A DNA stretch of 64,000 bases from an uncultured Armatimonadota bacterium (GCA_903904815.1 CAIVDU010000054.1:56562-120561); one strand, 5' to 3'; positions 39,136 through 48,278 are shown, counted from the stretch's first letter. Notes: generated from the sequence alone by a model not told the origin. Translations and numbers: made by a program.

Positions 39136-39611
39136 CAGACGTTTAGCTCCACCGGCTCAAGACTTCCCTCTCGATACCTCAATACGTCGATATGGCCGTC
39201 TCTGAAGAGCTCTTTCGAGAATTCGTCGGGATAGTCCCCTTCGTAAATAACCCGCACTATGCCCGCGTTGATGATCATCTTTGCGCACATGTTGCAAGGC
39301 TGGCAGGTCACGTACATTGTGCTGCCTTCGCAAGCGATCCCCATCATCGAAGCCTGCAGAAGAGCATTTTGCTCCGCATGAAGCGACCGGATACAGTGGC
39401 CTGCCCTCAGACACCCCAACGGCCAATCGGTCTCGCCTCCGCCCTCTGGGCAGTGAGGGAGTCCGCGGGGAGCGCCGTTGTAGCCGGTCGCGAGAATTCT
39501 CTTCTCGCGAACGATCAAAGCGCCCACCGATCTTCTTGGACACGTGGCACGAGTCGCGACCAAAGTCGCGATCTGCATAAAGTAGGCGTCCCAGCTTGGC
39601 CGCTCGAGCAT
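39135..39611 (-). CDS. dCMP deaminase / ComEB-like zinc deaminase
   Basis: 158 residues. Zinc ligands are His78 with catalytic Glu80 (HAE) and Cys106/Cys109 in QPCNMC. The long CPEGGGETDWPLGCLRAGHC insertion (residues ~54-73) is typical of the dCMP deaminase/ComEB branch. Deaminating dCMP supplies dUMP for thymidylate synthesis. The ORF lies upstream of, and joined by TGATG to, the WecA-like gene; a second frame here is a shadow. Confidence 0.93.
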   Translation of the reverse strand: MLERPSWDAYFMQIATLVATRATCPRRSVGALIVREKRILATGYNGAPRGLPHCPEGGGETDWPLGCLRAGHCIRSLHAEQNALLQASMMGIACEGSTMYVTCQPCNMCAKMIINAGIVRVIYEGDYPDEFSKELFRDGHIDVLRYREGSLEPVELNV

Positions 39612-39748
39612 CGAAGTCCATTATGGAGGACACAGCCGACGTGTGGGGAGCCCAACCCACGTTCCTTGACGAGGATCATCGCAAAATATGCACTTTCCCC
39701 TAGGAACCGGACCCACTTATGTTGTACATTTCCATTCACATCCGGTTG

Positions 39749-39772
39749 CGAAACGATTCGCGAACCGTTTCG
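39749..39772. promoter_or_regulatory. Palindromic LacI-type operator before the first LacI gene
   Basis: A 24-bp palindrome with half site CGAAACG(A/G)TTCG and centre CG, imperfect at one pair (A/C). The last base is seven bases before the ATG of the LacI gene at 39780. GAAACG-TTTC arms are typical LacI/GalR operators, so autoregulation is likely. No second copy was found in the window. Confidence 0.72.
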
Positions 39773-39779
39773 GAACGCT

Positions 39780-40796
39780 ATGGCAGCGACGATCAAGGAT
39801 ATTGCGAGGAAACTCAGCATCTCAACTAGCACGGTGAGCTACGCCCTCAATGGTGGGCCGCGCAGTGTGCCTGAAGAGGTGCGTGTTCGCGTACTTGCCG
39901 TCGCCCGTGAGTTGAATTACCGTCCAAACCAGATCGCCCGCTCCCTGATTACCCGGCGGAGCAACACGATCGGGGTCGTTCCCACCGAGGCTTCCATCAA
40001 CCTTGCCGTCACTCCTTATTTCCAAGGCGTATTGAATGGCATCCTCAACACAGCGGAGATCCTCGGCCACGATGTCTTGGTCTACACCCGTTACGACGTA
40101 GAAAAACCAGATGCCTTTGTAGATACGCTGCTTGATGGTCGGGCCGACGGACTGATCTTCCTCGCCCCGAAAATCGACTCTCACGCACTCAACCGACTGG
40201 CTGCCGAGATTCCTTTTGTGGTCACTTCCGACGAGAGGCGAAATGCTCCCAACTTCGGCTGTGATAACGCGAGCGGAGTCCGCAAAGTGGTAGATCACCT
40301 GGTTTCCCTTGGTCACACGCGGATTGGGCACCTCGCAGGCAATCTCGAGATGGCCGACGGAATCGACCGTTGCGAAGCTTACAAGGGTGCACTTGCGAGC
40401 CACGGTTTGCCAATTTGCGAAGACTGGCTCTTCGAAGGCCACTTCACGAGCCAGGGCGGATATAACGCCGGCCAACATGTTTTCGCTACGAAGAACCGTC
40501 CGAGCGCCATCTTTTGTGCCAATGACGATAGCGCCCTGGGACTTCTTCGCGCCGCTTGGGAGAAAGGAGTTCGGGTCCCTGACGAAATCAGCATCGTCGG
40601 ATTCGACAATTCCCCCGTCAGTTCAGCTTCATTTCCACCCATCACGACCGTCCGCCAGCCTCTCGAAGAGATTGGCGCCGCCGCGATGACTGCACTCGTC
40701 AATTTCATCGAAACGCAACAGCGTCCCGATGGCATCTCTTTTGAAACCGAGCTCATCGTACGAGACTCAACTACACGTCCACAGGAGGACATCTAA
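39780..40796 (+). CDS. LacI-family transcriptional regulator A
   Basis: 338 residues. The N-terminal helix-turn-helix (TIKDIARKLSISTSTVSYALNG) and hinge (YRPNQIARSLITRRSNTIGVV) are typical; the rest is a periplasmic-binding-protein-like sensor ending SIVGFDNSPVSSASFPPITTVRQP. It likely represses its own promoter through the palindrome just upstream and perhaps the following prepilin gene, six bases after its stop. It is a close paralog of the regulator at 43948: the first ~90 residues are almost the same. Confidence 0.93.
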   Translation: MAATIKDIARKLSISTSTVSYALNGGPRSVPEEVRVRVLAVARELNYRPNQIARSLITRRSNTIGVVPTEASINLAVTPYFQGVLNGILNTAEILGHDVLVYTRYDVEKPDAFVDTLLDGRADGLIFLAPKIDSHALNRLAAEIPFVVTSDERRNAPNFGCDNASGVRKVVDHLVSLGHTRIGHLAGNLEMADGIDRCEAYKGALASHGLPICEDWLFEGHFTSQGGYNAGQHVFATKNRPSAIFCANDDSALGLLRAAWEKGVRVPDEISIVGFDNSPVSSASFPPITTVRQPLEEIGAAAMTALVNFIETQQRPDGISFETELIVRDSTTRPQEDI

Positions 40797-40802
40797 CTTC
40801 TC

Positions 40803-41708
40803 ATGAAGCGTTCAACAACAGCATTTACTCTGATCGAACTTCTGGTCGTCATCGCGATCATCGCCATTCTCGCCGCCATTCTATTCCCAGTATTCGCACA
40901 AGCCAAACTTGCCGCGAAGAAGACGGTCGCTCTCAGCAATGCTAAGAACCTCGGTCTTGCATTGCAGATCTACCAGGGCGACTACGACGACTCCCTGGTG
41001 AAGTCCTACTTCGGATTTCCAAGCGACTGTTCCGGTCCTTGGGCGACGTACTACGGATGGCGCGACGCGGTTGCTCCTTACGACAAGAGCAACGACATCC
41101 TCAGAGATCCGTCGAACCCATTTGCCGGGAACCAATACGACCACGTTGAGGGAACCTCGGTTGCTAACGGCGGTATCGCCACCGCGCACTCGCCAAACTA
41201 CGCGGTCAACAGCGCGATCATCGGATTCGCAAACGCTGGCGCCCACACTCCTAACTGCCAAGGCGGCCTTCCCGGCGGTCTCGATTCGCTCAACTCGGTC
41301 GACGATCCTTCTGGCACGATCGAACTCGTGGGTAGCCGAGCTCGCTACAATGACCTTCGATTCTTCTTCGGATCGTACGGTCCTACTGGCGCTTGGGGCG
41401 GCGTCAATGCGCTGACCGACAACTACTGGTGCCCATACACCTCCGACAGCAGCGGCAACATTTCGAGCGTGGTCTGTCCTGCCCAAGGCAATGGCCCGAT
41501 CCATGCTGTCGGCAAGCAGATCACGTTCGTCTGGACGGACGGACATGCAAAGGCCAAGGCGTTCACGCAGACGCTTCAACTGACCAACGCGGCTGGCTCA
41601 GACTGGGGTGACCAGTACGAGCTCGCTTCCGGCACCGGTCACGCAGGAAACTTCACGCAGGCAGATCGTCAGGTCGTTGCGGCGAATCTGTTCCCCGAAT
41701 ACAAGTAA
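40803..41708 (+). CDS. DUF1559-type prepilin-like protein
   Basis: 301 residues. The N-terminus MKRSTTAFTLIELLVVIAII is a type IV prepilin signal, but the residue before the Phe cleavage site is Ala instead of Gly. The following helix (AAILFPVFAQAKLAAKKTVAL) leads to a long C-terminal domain with a TDGHAKAKAF (H-x-DG-like) tail typical of Armatimonadota/Planctomycetota paralog families. Probably a pseudopilin or surface fibre subunit. Six bases separate it from lacI A; a GC stem follows. Confidence 0.9.
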   Translation: MKRSTTAFTLIELLVVIAIIAILAAILFPVFAQAKLAAKKTVALSNAKNLGLALQIYQGDYDDSLVKSYFGFPSDCSGPWATYYGWRDAVAPYDKSNDILRDPSNPFAGNQYDHVEGTSVANGGIATAHSPNYAVNSAIIGFANAGAHTPNCQGGLPGGLDSLNSVDDPSGTIELVGSRARYNDLRFFFGSYGPTGAWGGVNALTDNYWCPYTSDSSGNISSVVCPAQGNGPIHAVGKQITFVWTDGHAKAKAFTQTLQLTNAAGSDWGDQYELASGTGHAGNFTQADRQVVAANLFPEYK

Positions 41709-41721
41709 GCTGCCATAGCGT

Positions 41722-41746
41722 TCCCCCCAAGTTTTGCTTGGGGGGA
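41722..41746 (+). terminator. GC-rich hairpin after the prepilin gene
   Basis: A 10-bp perfect stem TCCCCCCAAG / CTTGGGGGGA with loop TTTTG, between the prepilin and the small lipoprotein gene. No T-tract follows, so it may act as a transcript-stabilising or partial terminator that sets a high prepilin:downstream ratio. Confidence 0.6.
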
Positions 41747-41765
41747 CCTTCCAAACATAAAGATA

Positions 41766-41972
41766 ATGAAAGTACTCTCTGCAATCCTTCTCGCCGTCGT
41801 TGGACTCACTATCTGCGGCTGCAATCCTGACAAGTCTGGTGACACTCAGGCGCCGATCTCAGCGGCTCAGCAAACGAAGCCACCCACCGCTGCAGATCAA
41901 AACCCCAACATGCCAGATGCGGCCAAAAAGCAGGTCAGCGGCTCGCTTCCTCCCGCACCCAAGGGCAACTAA
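41766..41972 (+). CDS. Small secreted lipoprotein
   Basis: 68 residues: signal helix MKVLSAILLAVVGLTICGC with a lipobox (Cys19), then a Pro/Ala/Gln-rich, disordered tail (TQAPISAAQQTKPPTAADQNPNMPD). Likely anchored to the cell envelope. No family recognised. Located between the prepilin and the flavoprotein, so it may belong to the same surface or modification module. Confidence 0.7.
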   Translation: MKVLSAILLAVVGLTICGCNPDKSGDTQAPISAAQQTKPPTAADQNPNMPDAAKKQVSGSLPPAPKGN

Positions 41973-41996
41973 CCTTTTCACGAATTCAGTAGTCTC

Positions 41997-43742
41997 ATGA
42001 GTCATTTCGTCTACGACGTTGTAGTGATCGGAGGGGGGCCTGGCGGTTCGACCTGCGGCAGCTTCTTAAAGCTCCACGACCCAAATCTTAAGGTGGGAAT
42101 TTTCGAGAGGGACATCTTCCCTCGCGAACATGTCGGCGAAAGCCAACTTCCGATCATCTCCTCCGTCCTCAATGAAATCGGGGTCTGGGATAAAATTGAG
42201 GCCGCTGGATTCCCTGTCAAGATAGGTGCGACCTATCGTTGGGGAAGCACAGACGACCTTTGGGATTTCAATTTCCTACCGCATGGCGAGTTTCAGGACG
42301 AACCACGCCCGGCAAAATATGAAGGTCAACGTCGCGAGACCGCGTTTCAAGTCGACCGGGCGGTGTACGACAAGATCCTCCTCGATCATGCTCGTGAGCT
42401 CGGTTGCGAGGTGCAAGAAGACTGCGCGGTAAGGGAAGTTAAGAAGGAAGGCGATCGAATTGACGGCTTGGTGTTAGCCAATGGCGATACTGTCGAGGCC
42501 AAGACCTATATCGATGGCTCCGGGCATTCGGGCTTCCTTCGTCGTGCGATGGGTGTTCCCATCGAAGAGCCCAGCAAACTCAAAAACATCGCGATTTACG
42601 ACTATTGGCAGAACACGGAATGGGCGGTGAGCCTTGGCGTCGGCGGAACTCGCGTTCAGGTCATGTCCGTGGGTTACGGCTGGTTATGGTTCATTCCGAT
42701 CAGCGAAACCCGAACCTCGATTGGTCTGGTGTGCCCGGCCGAATACTATAAGAAGTCTGGCTTACGACCTGAGGAACTGTATCTCAAGGCGATTGCCGAC
42801 GACCCGAGAATCTCGTCGCTCCTCGCCGAGGCAACTCGAGAGGAAATTCTGCAAACGACGAAGGACTGGTCGTTTGTGGCAGAGAGACTTACCGGCGAAA
42901 ACTGGATTTTAGTGGGTGAGGCGGCCGGCTTCGCAGACCCCATCCTTGCCGCTGGTCTGACTCTAACCCATGTTTCGGCAAAAGAGGCCGCGCTGACGAT
43001 TCTCGAAATGAATCGAGGAACCGACAAACAGTGGCTCTTCGAAGCCTACTCGGAACGAAATCGCCGAAAGATTTATCAGCACATTCGATTCGCCGACTAC
43101 TGGTATACCGCGAACACTCACTTCGACGAGCTTAAGGAATACACCCGAGAAATCGCTAAGGATGCTGGACTCGATCTAGACGCGAATGCCGCCTTTAGGT
43201 GGCTCGGTACCGGCGGCTTTGTGGAAGACGATATGGAGGTCGGAGGAATCGCTGGCTTTCGCATTGACAGCCTTCACCAACTCGCCTCAAAGTTCACAAA
43301 AACGGCTTCCGACAGCGTCATTCATGGTTTCAGTGGATTTCCTCTCGCCTTGGAAGGAGCCACACGCATCAAGGTTCCCGTCTATCAAAACGGTGGCGTG
43401 ATTGCAGTAAAGGCATATCGCCGAGGCAGCAAGACTTTGCCGATGGCAGGTCTTTTCGGCGTTCTTACCGAAGCTCTGCTGATGTCTCCAAGACTGGACG
43501 TTGCCGTCACCAACATCGCTCGTAAGATCGCTCAAAAAGGGGTCCAATACGACAGCCACTTCCACGGCCAATTGATTCAGACCTTGGAAGCGATGGCACG
43601 CGACGGGTGGGTTCGTTGTATCGAGGTCCCAGGAGCCAATCCGATTTCGGCCAAGTTCGACGAAGAAAATGCTTATGTGGAAACAAACCACGATGAAGAA
43701 CGGTTTGCGGATCGAGTGGCTGCGTCACTTCGATCGTCCTAA
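41997..43742 (+). CDS. FAD-dependent oxidoreductase with flavin-halogenase signature
   Basis: 581 residues. FAD motif IGGGPGGS at 11-18 and GES at 47-49; a lysine at position 75 in FPVKIGATYRWG corresponds to the catalytic Lys of flavin-dependent halogenases; WLWFIP at 229-234 matches the WxWxIP fingerprint; DPILAAGLTLTH near 314-325 takes the place of the halogenase DPxxSSGV segment. The C-terminal ~150 residues are extra. The family (halogenase, or geranylgeranyl-reductase-like) is clear; halogenation itself is a prediction. It sits between the small lipoprotein and the second LacI gene. Confidence 0.85.
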   Translation: MSHFVYDVVVIGGGPGGSTCGSFLKLHDPNLKVGIFERDIFPREHVGESQLPIISSVLNEIGVWDKIEAAGFPVKIGATYRWGSTDDLWDFNFLPHGEFQDEPRPAKYEGQRRETAFQVDRAVYDKILLDHARELGCEVQEDCAVREVKKEGDRIDGLVLANGDTVEAKTYIDGSGHSGFLRRAMGVPIEEPSKLKNIAIYDYWQNTEWAVSLGVGGTRVQVMSVGYGWLWFIPISETRTSIGLVCPAEYYKKSGLRPEELYLKAIADDPRISSLLAEATREEILQTTKDWSFVAERLTGENWILVGEAAGFADPILAAGLTLTHVSAKEAALTILEMNRGTDKQWLFEAYSERNRRKIYQHIRFADYWYTANTHFDELKEYTREIAKDAGLDLDANAAFRWLGTGGFVEDDMEVGGIAGFRIDSLHQLASKFTKTASDSVIHGFSGFPLALEGATRIKVPVYQNGGVIAVKAYRRGSKTLPMAGLFGVLTEALLMSPRLDVAVTNIARKIAQKGVQYDSHFHGQLIQTLEAMARDGWVRCIEVPGANPISAKFDEENAYVETNHDEERFADRVAASLRSS

Positions 43743-43947
43743 TGCCCTTTGGGCCTACGACGAAGCTAGCCAGTATTCTGACAAGGCTCGTGGGGATCTA
43801 GCTTTCGTTCCGCCCCGCCAGTGAGGAGCTTCCACTCTCGGCTTCGCAAGCAATCGACGGAATCTAAGGCAATAACATATGTTTATTTCCTATTTCGGCC
43901 CGCTCACGTCATTCTCCGTAAATTTGGCCCACACTGTCTCTCTACAG

Positions 43948-44952
43948 ATGGCGGCTACGATAAAGGACATTGCGAAGAGACTGAACATCTCTGTGAGCAC
44001 GGTGAGCTACGCGCTCAATAACGGGCCGCGACCTGTACCCGAAGAGATCCGTGAGAAAGTTCTTGCCGTCGCCCGCGAGCTCAACTACCGACCCAACCGA
44101 ATCGCACGGTCGCTGGTTACGCGTCGAAGCCACACGATCGGTGTTGTTCCAACTGAGGCATCCATTAACCTCGCGGTGACGCCGTACTTTCAGGGACTTC
44201 TCAACGGAATTCTAAACACCGCCGAGATCCTTGAACACGACGTTTTGATCTACACGAGGTACGACGCCGAGCGAGCAAACGAGTTTGTGAATACGCTGCT
44301 CGACGGACGTGCCGACGGCCTCATCCTGCTGGCGCCTCGCATCGATTCCCAAGCAATGGAACAGCTAGCCGGTCAGATCCCGTTCGTGGTCACCTCAGAT
44401 GAACGACGGAATGCCGCTCACTTCGGTTGCGATAACTCGGGCGGGGTGCGGCAAGCAATCGACTATCTCGTGCAAATTGGACATCGAAAAATCGGTCACA
44501 TCGCTGGCGACCTCCGCATCTCGGACGGCCAAGATCGACTCGTCGCGTTTCGGTCAGCACTGGCCTACCACCTCCTTCCCGCGGTGGAAAGCTGGATACT
44601 AGAAGGTTCGTTCCTATGCGAAGGCGGATACACGGCTGGTATGAAACTCCTAAAGCAGCCGGAGCGGCCAACCGCCGTCTTCTGCGCAAACGATGACAGC
44701 GCACTCGGGTTGGTTCGCGCCGCCTGGGAGTGCGGCGTCAGAGTCCCTCAGGACCTCAGCATCATTGGTTTTGATAACTCTCCGATCAGTTCAGCCGTTG
44801 CGCCAGCCATCACCACGATAGGACAGCCTTTGGATCAGATTGGAGCCGCCGCGATGTCTGCCGTCGTCCAGTATGTGGAAACACAGCAACGCCCCGAGAG
44901 CCAAACGTTTCACACCGAGCTTCTGATTCGTGCTTCCACGGCGCCCATTTGA
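43948..44952 (+). CDS. LacI-family transcriptional regulator B
   Basis: 334 residues, paralog of the LacI at 39780. The DNA-binding domain (TIKDIAKRLNISVSTVSYALNN, YRPNRIARSLVTRRSHTIGVVPTEASINLAVTPYFQG) is nearly identical, so the two may share operators. The sensor half diverges more (e.g. GGYTAGMKLLKQPERP). No copy of the upstream palindrome precedes it. Stop overlaps by a few bases a possible TTG start of the ABC ATPase, which suggests coupling. Confidence 0.93.
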   Translation: MAATIKDIAKRLNISVSTVSYALNNGPRPVPEEIREKVLAVARELNYRPNRIARSLVTRRSHTIGVVPTEASINLAVTPYFQGLLNGILNTAEILEHDVLIYTRYDAERANEFVNTLLDGRADGLILLAPRIDSQAMEQLAGQIPFVVTSDERRNAAHFGCDNSGGVRQAIDYLVQIGHRKIGHIAGDLRISDGQDRLVAFRSALAYHLLPAVESWILEGSFLCEGGYTAGMKLLKQPERPTAVFCANDDSALGLVRAAWECGVRVPQDLSIIGFDNSPISSAVAPAITTIGQPLDQIGAAAMSAVVQYVETQQRPESQTFHTELLIRASTAPI

Positions 44953-45011
44953 CTGCGCAACGCGCTGGCGAAGGACTCAGCAAACCGCACGGCAACGTGT
45001 ATTCTCCGGGA

Positions 45012-45926
45012 ATGTTATCCCTCAGGGATGTCCGCAAGAGCTTCGGCGCACTCGAAGCCGTGGCTGGCGTAAGTTTTGAAGTCCCCAAAGGAAGCTGTTT
45101 TGGACTTCTGGGGCCAAATGGAGCGGGAAAGACAACGACGATCTCGATGATCGTTGGGTGCCTCGATCCAGATTCAGGTGAGGTCGCTCTGAATGGCCAA
45201 AAAGTCTGGCTTCGAGGGTACGCCGCCAAGAGAAACATCGGCTTCGTCCCCCAGGAGATGGCGATCTACGAAGATCTGAACGCATACGACAATCTCAGAT
45301 TCTTCGGGGCGCTTTGTGACGTTACCGGTTCGAGCCTCAAAACGGCCACGGAGCGAGTTTTGGAAATTGTCGGGCTTACCGATCGGGCAAGAGACCCTTC
45401 CAGAACTTACTCCGGAGGGATGAAGAGGCGGCTGAACATGGCGGTGGCATTGCTTCACAATCCCTGCCTGCTTGTCCTCGATGAACCTACCGTCGGCGTC
45501 GACCCACAGAGCCGAAATTCGATTTTTGAGACTCTCGAGGCACTCCGCTCGGAAGGCACGACGATCCTTTACACGACGCACTACATGGAGGAAGTCGAAC
45601 GACTCTGCGATCACGTGGCGGTAATGGATCATGGGAAGGTCATCGCGTGCGACTCGATTGCCGCGATCTCGAAGCTCTTACCAACAGACCATTTGGTCTT
45701 GGTCGAGTTGGAAGAGGGCTCCCCTCCTCTGTCGGCGGACCCGCCTGTAAAGTTGAGTCGCGATGGGGACCGTTTGGAGGCTGAGATGTCTGACCTCAAT
45801 CGCGATCTTCCTAAGCTGATCGGGTGGCTTCAATCTCAGGGGATTCGCTTTGTCGGCGTTCGAAGCCAAGAGGCGAGCTTGGAGGCCGTCTTCCTTCACC
45901 TAACCGGACGGAACCTACGAGACTGA
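45012..45926 (+). CDS. ABC transporter ATP-binding protein
   Basis: Exporter-type ATPase, ~304 residues from ATG 45012. Walker A GPNGAGKTT, Q-loop GFVPQE, signature SGGMKRRL, Walker B LLVLDEPT and H-loop TTHYMEE are intact. A TTG at 44949 overlapping the lacI stop is an alternative start that adds 21 unconserved residues. The C-terminal ~80 residues form the small DUF4162-like tail of drug/polysaccharide exporter ATPases. Partner permease starts three bases later. Confidence 0.93.
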   Translation: MLSLRDVRKSFGALEAVAGVSFEVPKGSCFGLLGPNGAGKTTTISMIVGCLDPDSGEVALNGQKVWLRGYAAKRNIGFVPQEMAIYEDLNAYDNLRFFGALCDVTGSSLKTATERVLEIVGLTDRARDPSRTYSGGMKRRLNMAVALLHNPCLLVLDEPTVGVDPQSRNSIFETLEALRSEGTTILYTTHYMEEVERLCDHVAVMDHGKVIACDSIAAISKLLPTDHLVLVELEEGSPPLSADPPVKLSRDGDRLEAEMSDLNRDLPKLIGWLQSQGIRFVGVRSQEASLEAVFLHLTGRNLRD

Positions 45927-45928
45927 AT

Positions 45929-47056
45929 ATGTTGAACCTGCTCTGGGAACTCGTTCGCAAGGATCTTCGACAATTTACGGCAGACCGAAGAGCGCTCCTC
46001 ATTTCATTCGCCGTCCCGATCGCGATCGCATCATTTATGGGAACGCTTTTCGGAAATGCCAATTCCGATTCTTCAAACGCGAAAATCCCGCTCCTCGTTG
46101 TCGACCAAGACCACAGTAGCGTTTCCAGCGCTGCCATTGCAAAACTCAAGGGAAATGGCTCCGTCACGGTAAGCGAATCTGAAATAGGAGCTGCCGAAAG
46201 TGCGATTCGCTCCGGCCGATCGGGGATCGCCATCGTCTACCCGAAAGGCTTTGGACAGGCCGCCAGCAGTGCGCTCCTGGGCGGACCAGGCGGTGAGTTG
46301 AAGGCTCTCATCGACCCTTCTCACGGTGTGGAAGCGCAGGCCATTCGCGGGATCGTCATTCAATCCACCATGAGTGCCATCACCGGTGGCGAAGGAAAAC
46401 CGCCTTTTGACATTACGGTTGTCAAAGAGACTGCTCAGCAAGCCCAGTCTTGGAGTGGCGTCGCTCACGCCTTTGCAGGAATGGGCGTCCAGGGTCTGCT
46501 CTTTTGGGCTATCGAGAGCGCGATGGGAATCCTGAGGGAGCGTCGTTTAGGAATTTGGAATCGGTTAAGGGCTTCCCCAGTGCCCTCCGAGACGCTCATC
46601 CTTGGAAGGCTTCTCAGTGCTGCAATGCGAGCCATGCTCATTATCTGCGCGGTAATCGGGTTCGGTATGGTCGCTTTTGGGATTCGCGTCCACGGAAGTT
46701 GGCCGGGACTGCTCGTGGTTATGGCTTCTGCGTCGCTGATGGCGGCGTCTTTTGGACTGTTCGTTGCCGCGTTAGGTAAGACTGAAGCGCAGAGCCGAGG
46801 GCTGACGATTCTGGCCGTTTTGAGCATGACCATGCTCGGGGGTGCATGGTTTCCGACCTTTCTCATGCCGGGTTGGGTCCAGTCAATCTCGCTCTTTATT
46901 CCCGTTCGTTGGGCCGTCGATGGCCTGGATGGAATGACCTGGCGCGGAAACGGTTTCGCAGCGGGCGCTCTTGACGCGGCATACCTGCTGGCATTCGCGG
47001 CCGTGTTTGCCACGATCGCATTCCGCCGGTTCCGTTTTGAAGTAGAAAGTACCTAG
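45929..47056 (+). CDS. ABC-2 type transporter permease
   Basis: 375 residues: one N-terminal transmembrane helix (residues ~24-42), an extracytoplasmic domain of ~150 residues (IPLLVVDQDHSSVSSAAI...) and five C-terminal helices. The ESAMGILRERRLGIWNRLRASP segment is the conserved ABC-2 (DrrB/YhhJ-like) coupling loop. With the ATPase three bases upstream it forms an exporter of unknown cargo. Placement after LacI B suggests it could move the product of the flavoprotein module. Confidence 0.92.
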   Translation: MLNLLWELVRKDLRQFTADRRALLISFAVPIAIASFMGTLFGNANSDSSNAKIPLLVVDQDHSSVSSAAIAKLKGNGSVTVSESEIGAAESAIRSGRSGIAIVYPKGFGQAASSALLGGPGGELKALIDPSHGVEAQAIRGIVIQSTMSAITGGEGKPPFDITVVKETAQQAQSWSGVAHAFAGMGVQGLLFWAIESAMGILRERRLGIWNRLRASPVPSETLILGRLLSAAMRAMLIICAVIGFGMVAFGIRVHGSWPGLLVVMASASLMAASFGLFVAALGKTEAQSRGLTILAVLSMTMLGGAWFPTFLMPGWVQSISLFIPVRWAVDGLDGMTWRGNGFAAGALDAAYLLAFAAVFATIAFRRFRFEVEST

Positions 47057-47162
47057 GCCTGGGTTGGCGGTCAGCGGTCCATTTCTGTTTTACCAAGTAG
47101 TCCGTGGCCTGGACTCACGAACTTGGTGAATTGAGGGATCGGCTGCACCAAAAACAAGAAAA

Positions 47163-47198
47163 GGGCCGGTGGAAGGAACTTCGTTCATCCACCGGCCC
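47163..47198 (-). terminator. Intrinsic terminator of the sigma-factor gene
   Basis: Perfect 11-bp stem GGGCCGGTGGA / TCCACCGGCCC with a 14-base loop, followed on the minus strand by TTTTCTTGTTTTT. It lies 15 bp after the sigma-factor stop and also faces the ABC permease, possibly serving both. Confidence 0.88.
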
Positions 47199-47212
47199 CT
47201 CAAGTTTTGTGC

Positions 47213-47851
47213 TTACGCTTCGCCGGTCTTTAGTCGGAGTGCGTTCGCCAACTTCAGCGATCGGCTGGCGCCGAGAACTTGGGGTTCCCTTTTCAACTGC
47301 TCCAGTCGCGACCGAATCAGCTTGTGCGTCCGATGCAGTCGGCTGCGAATCGTTCCTACCGGCTTGCCCATCATGTCAGCAATATCCTTGTAAGGAACGC
47401 CTTCTACGTCGGCCAGTGTCACCAACAGTCTCTGCTCAGCCGTAAGACTGTTCATCGCCTTCTGGAGGTCTTCGCTGAACGATCCTTCGAGCATGAACTG
47501 CTCGGGATTCGGCGATCCATCAGGCATGTCGAAAAACAGATTCTCGTCGCCACCGCTCTGAAGAGGCGTGTCATACGAGACCGACTTGACTCGTCGACGA
47601 CGGCTTCGGAGCAGATCCAAAAAGAGTCTCGTCACAATTCGGAAGATCCAGTTCTCGAACGGTCGGTCACCCTCGTAATCGGCGAACGAACGATAGGCGC
47701 GGAAGAATGCCTCCTGCGTGAGGTCCTCTGCATCGCTTCGGTTTCCAGCAAGCCTGAAAGCCATGTTAAAAACCTTTCGGTACGTGGCTTGCATAAGCTC
47801 GTTGAATCGGGCTTCTTCCTTCGGTTCTAGATAGTAGTTACTTGTTGACAT
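47213..47851 (-). CDS. RNA polymerase sigma-70 factor, ECF-like
   Basis: ~212 residues from ATG 47851 (the frame extends to 47896 without a better start; GGAGG lies ~10 bases upstream of 47851). Region 2 shows LAGNRSDAEDLTQEAFFRAYRSF and ENWIFRIVTRLFLDLLRSRRRR; region 4 shows LTAEQRLLVTLADVEGVPYKDIADMMGKPVGTIRSRLHRTHKLIR. No anti-sigma factor gene is adjacent. The unusually long (~570 bp) upstream gap may hold regulatory elements. Confidence 0.93.
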   Translation of the reverse strand: MSTSNYYLEPKEEARFNELMQATYRKVFNMAFRLAGNRSDAEDLTQEAFFRAYRSFADYEGDRPFENWIFRIVTRLFLDLLRSRRRRVKSVSYDTPLQSGGDENLFFDMPDGSPNPEQFMLEGSFSEDLQKAMNSLTAEQRLLVTLADVEGVPYKDIADMMGKPVGTIRSRLHRTHKLIRSRLEQLKREPQVLGASRSLKLANALRLKTGEA

Positions 47852-48168
47852 CCTTTCAGCGCCCCTCCAAAGCAATTCCGTCGTGATCGCGGTCATCCGT
47901 TGACCACTAATTCTCCGACATATCTAAGAGACAAGACTGGTGTTCTTTCGGTTCCTCGGTAGGTCCAATGGCCCTCCCCGAAAACTAGCGTACAGAACAC
48001 TAACAAACTGCGTGTCAATGACGCACACCCAGCGTCAATAGAGTAAGTTGCCCGCGACCTTGACTGAACCGAAATAACGGTTGGCTCAAGGACAGGTGCG
48101 GCGTTTTTTTGGGCTCCAGGCCCTAGTCGATGTGTCTGTCTTTTGGACGTCTCATCTACTCTACAAGG

Positions 48169-48261
48169 TTCTGGATTTGTTAAAAGGTTTGGTTTCGTGT
48201 GACACGAATTCATCAACCTCTGACCTGGCGAGTAACGGCAGGTTAGCCAAACCAGAATCCA
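48169..48261. other. Structured intergenic segment with nested stems
   Basis: A closing stem GGTTTGG / CCAAACC (48186-48192 and 48247-48253) encloses two small hairpins, CGTGT-G-ACACG and ACCTG...CAGGT. TTCTGG and CCAGAA at the edges (48169-48174, 48253-48258) can pair as an alternative. This looks like a folded RNA or operator region rather than a coding segment. 47897-48168 shows nothing else recognisable. Confidence 0.35.
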
Positions 48262-48278
48262 CCTAGCCAATGGGACAT

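Noticed and set aside
39192..39779. 196-residue N-terminal extension of LacI A
   Set aside because: It lies antisense to dCMP deaminase, and homologs begin at the HTH (MAATIKDIA).
46465..47013. Minus-strand frame across the ABC permease
   Set aside because: Shadow of the permease codons; no motif and no ribosome-binding site.
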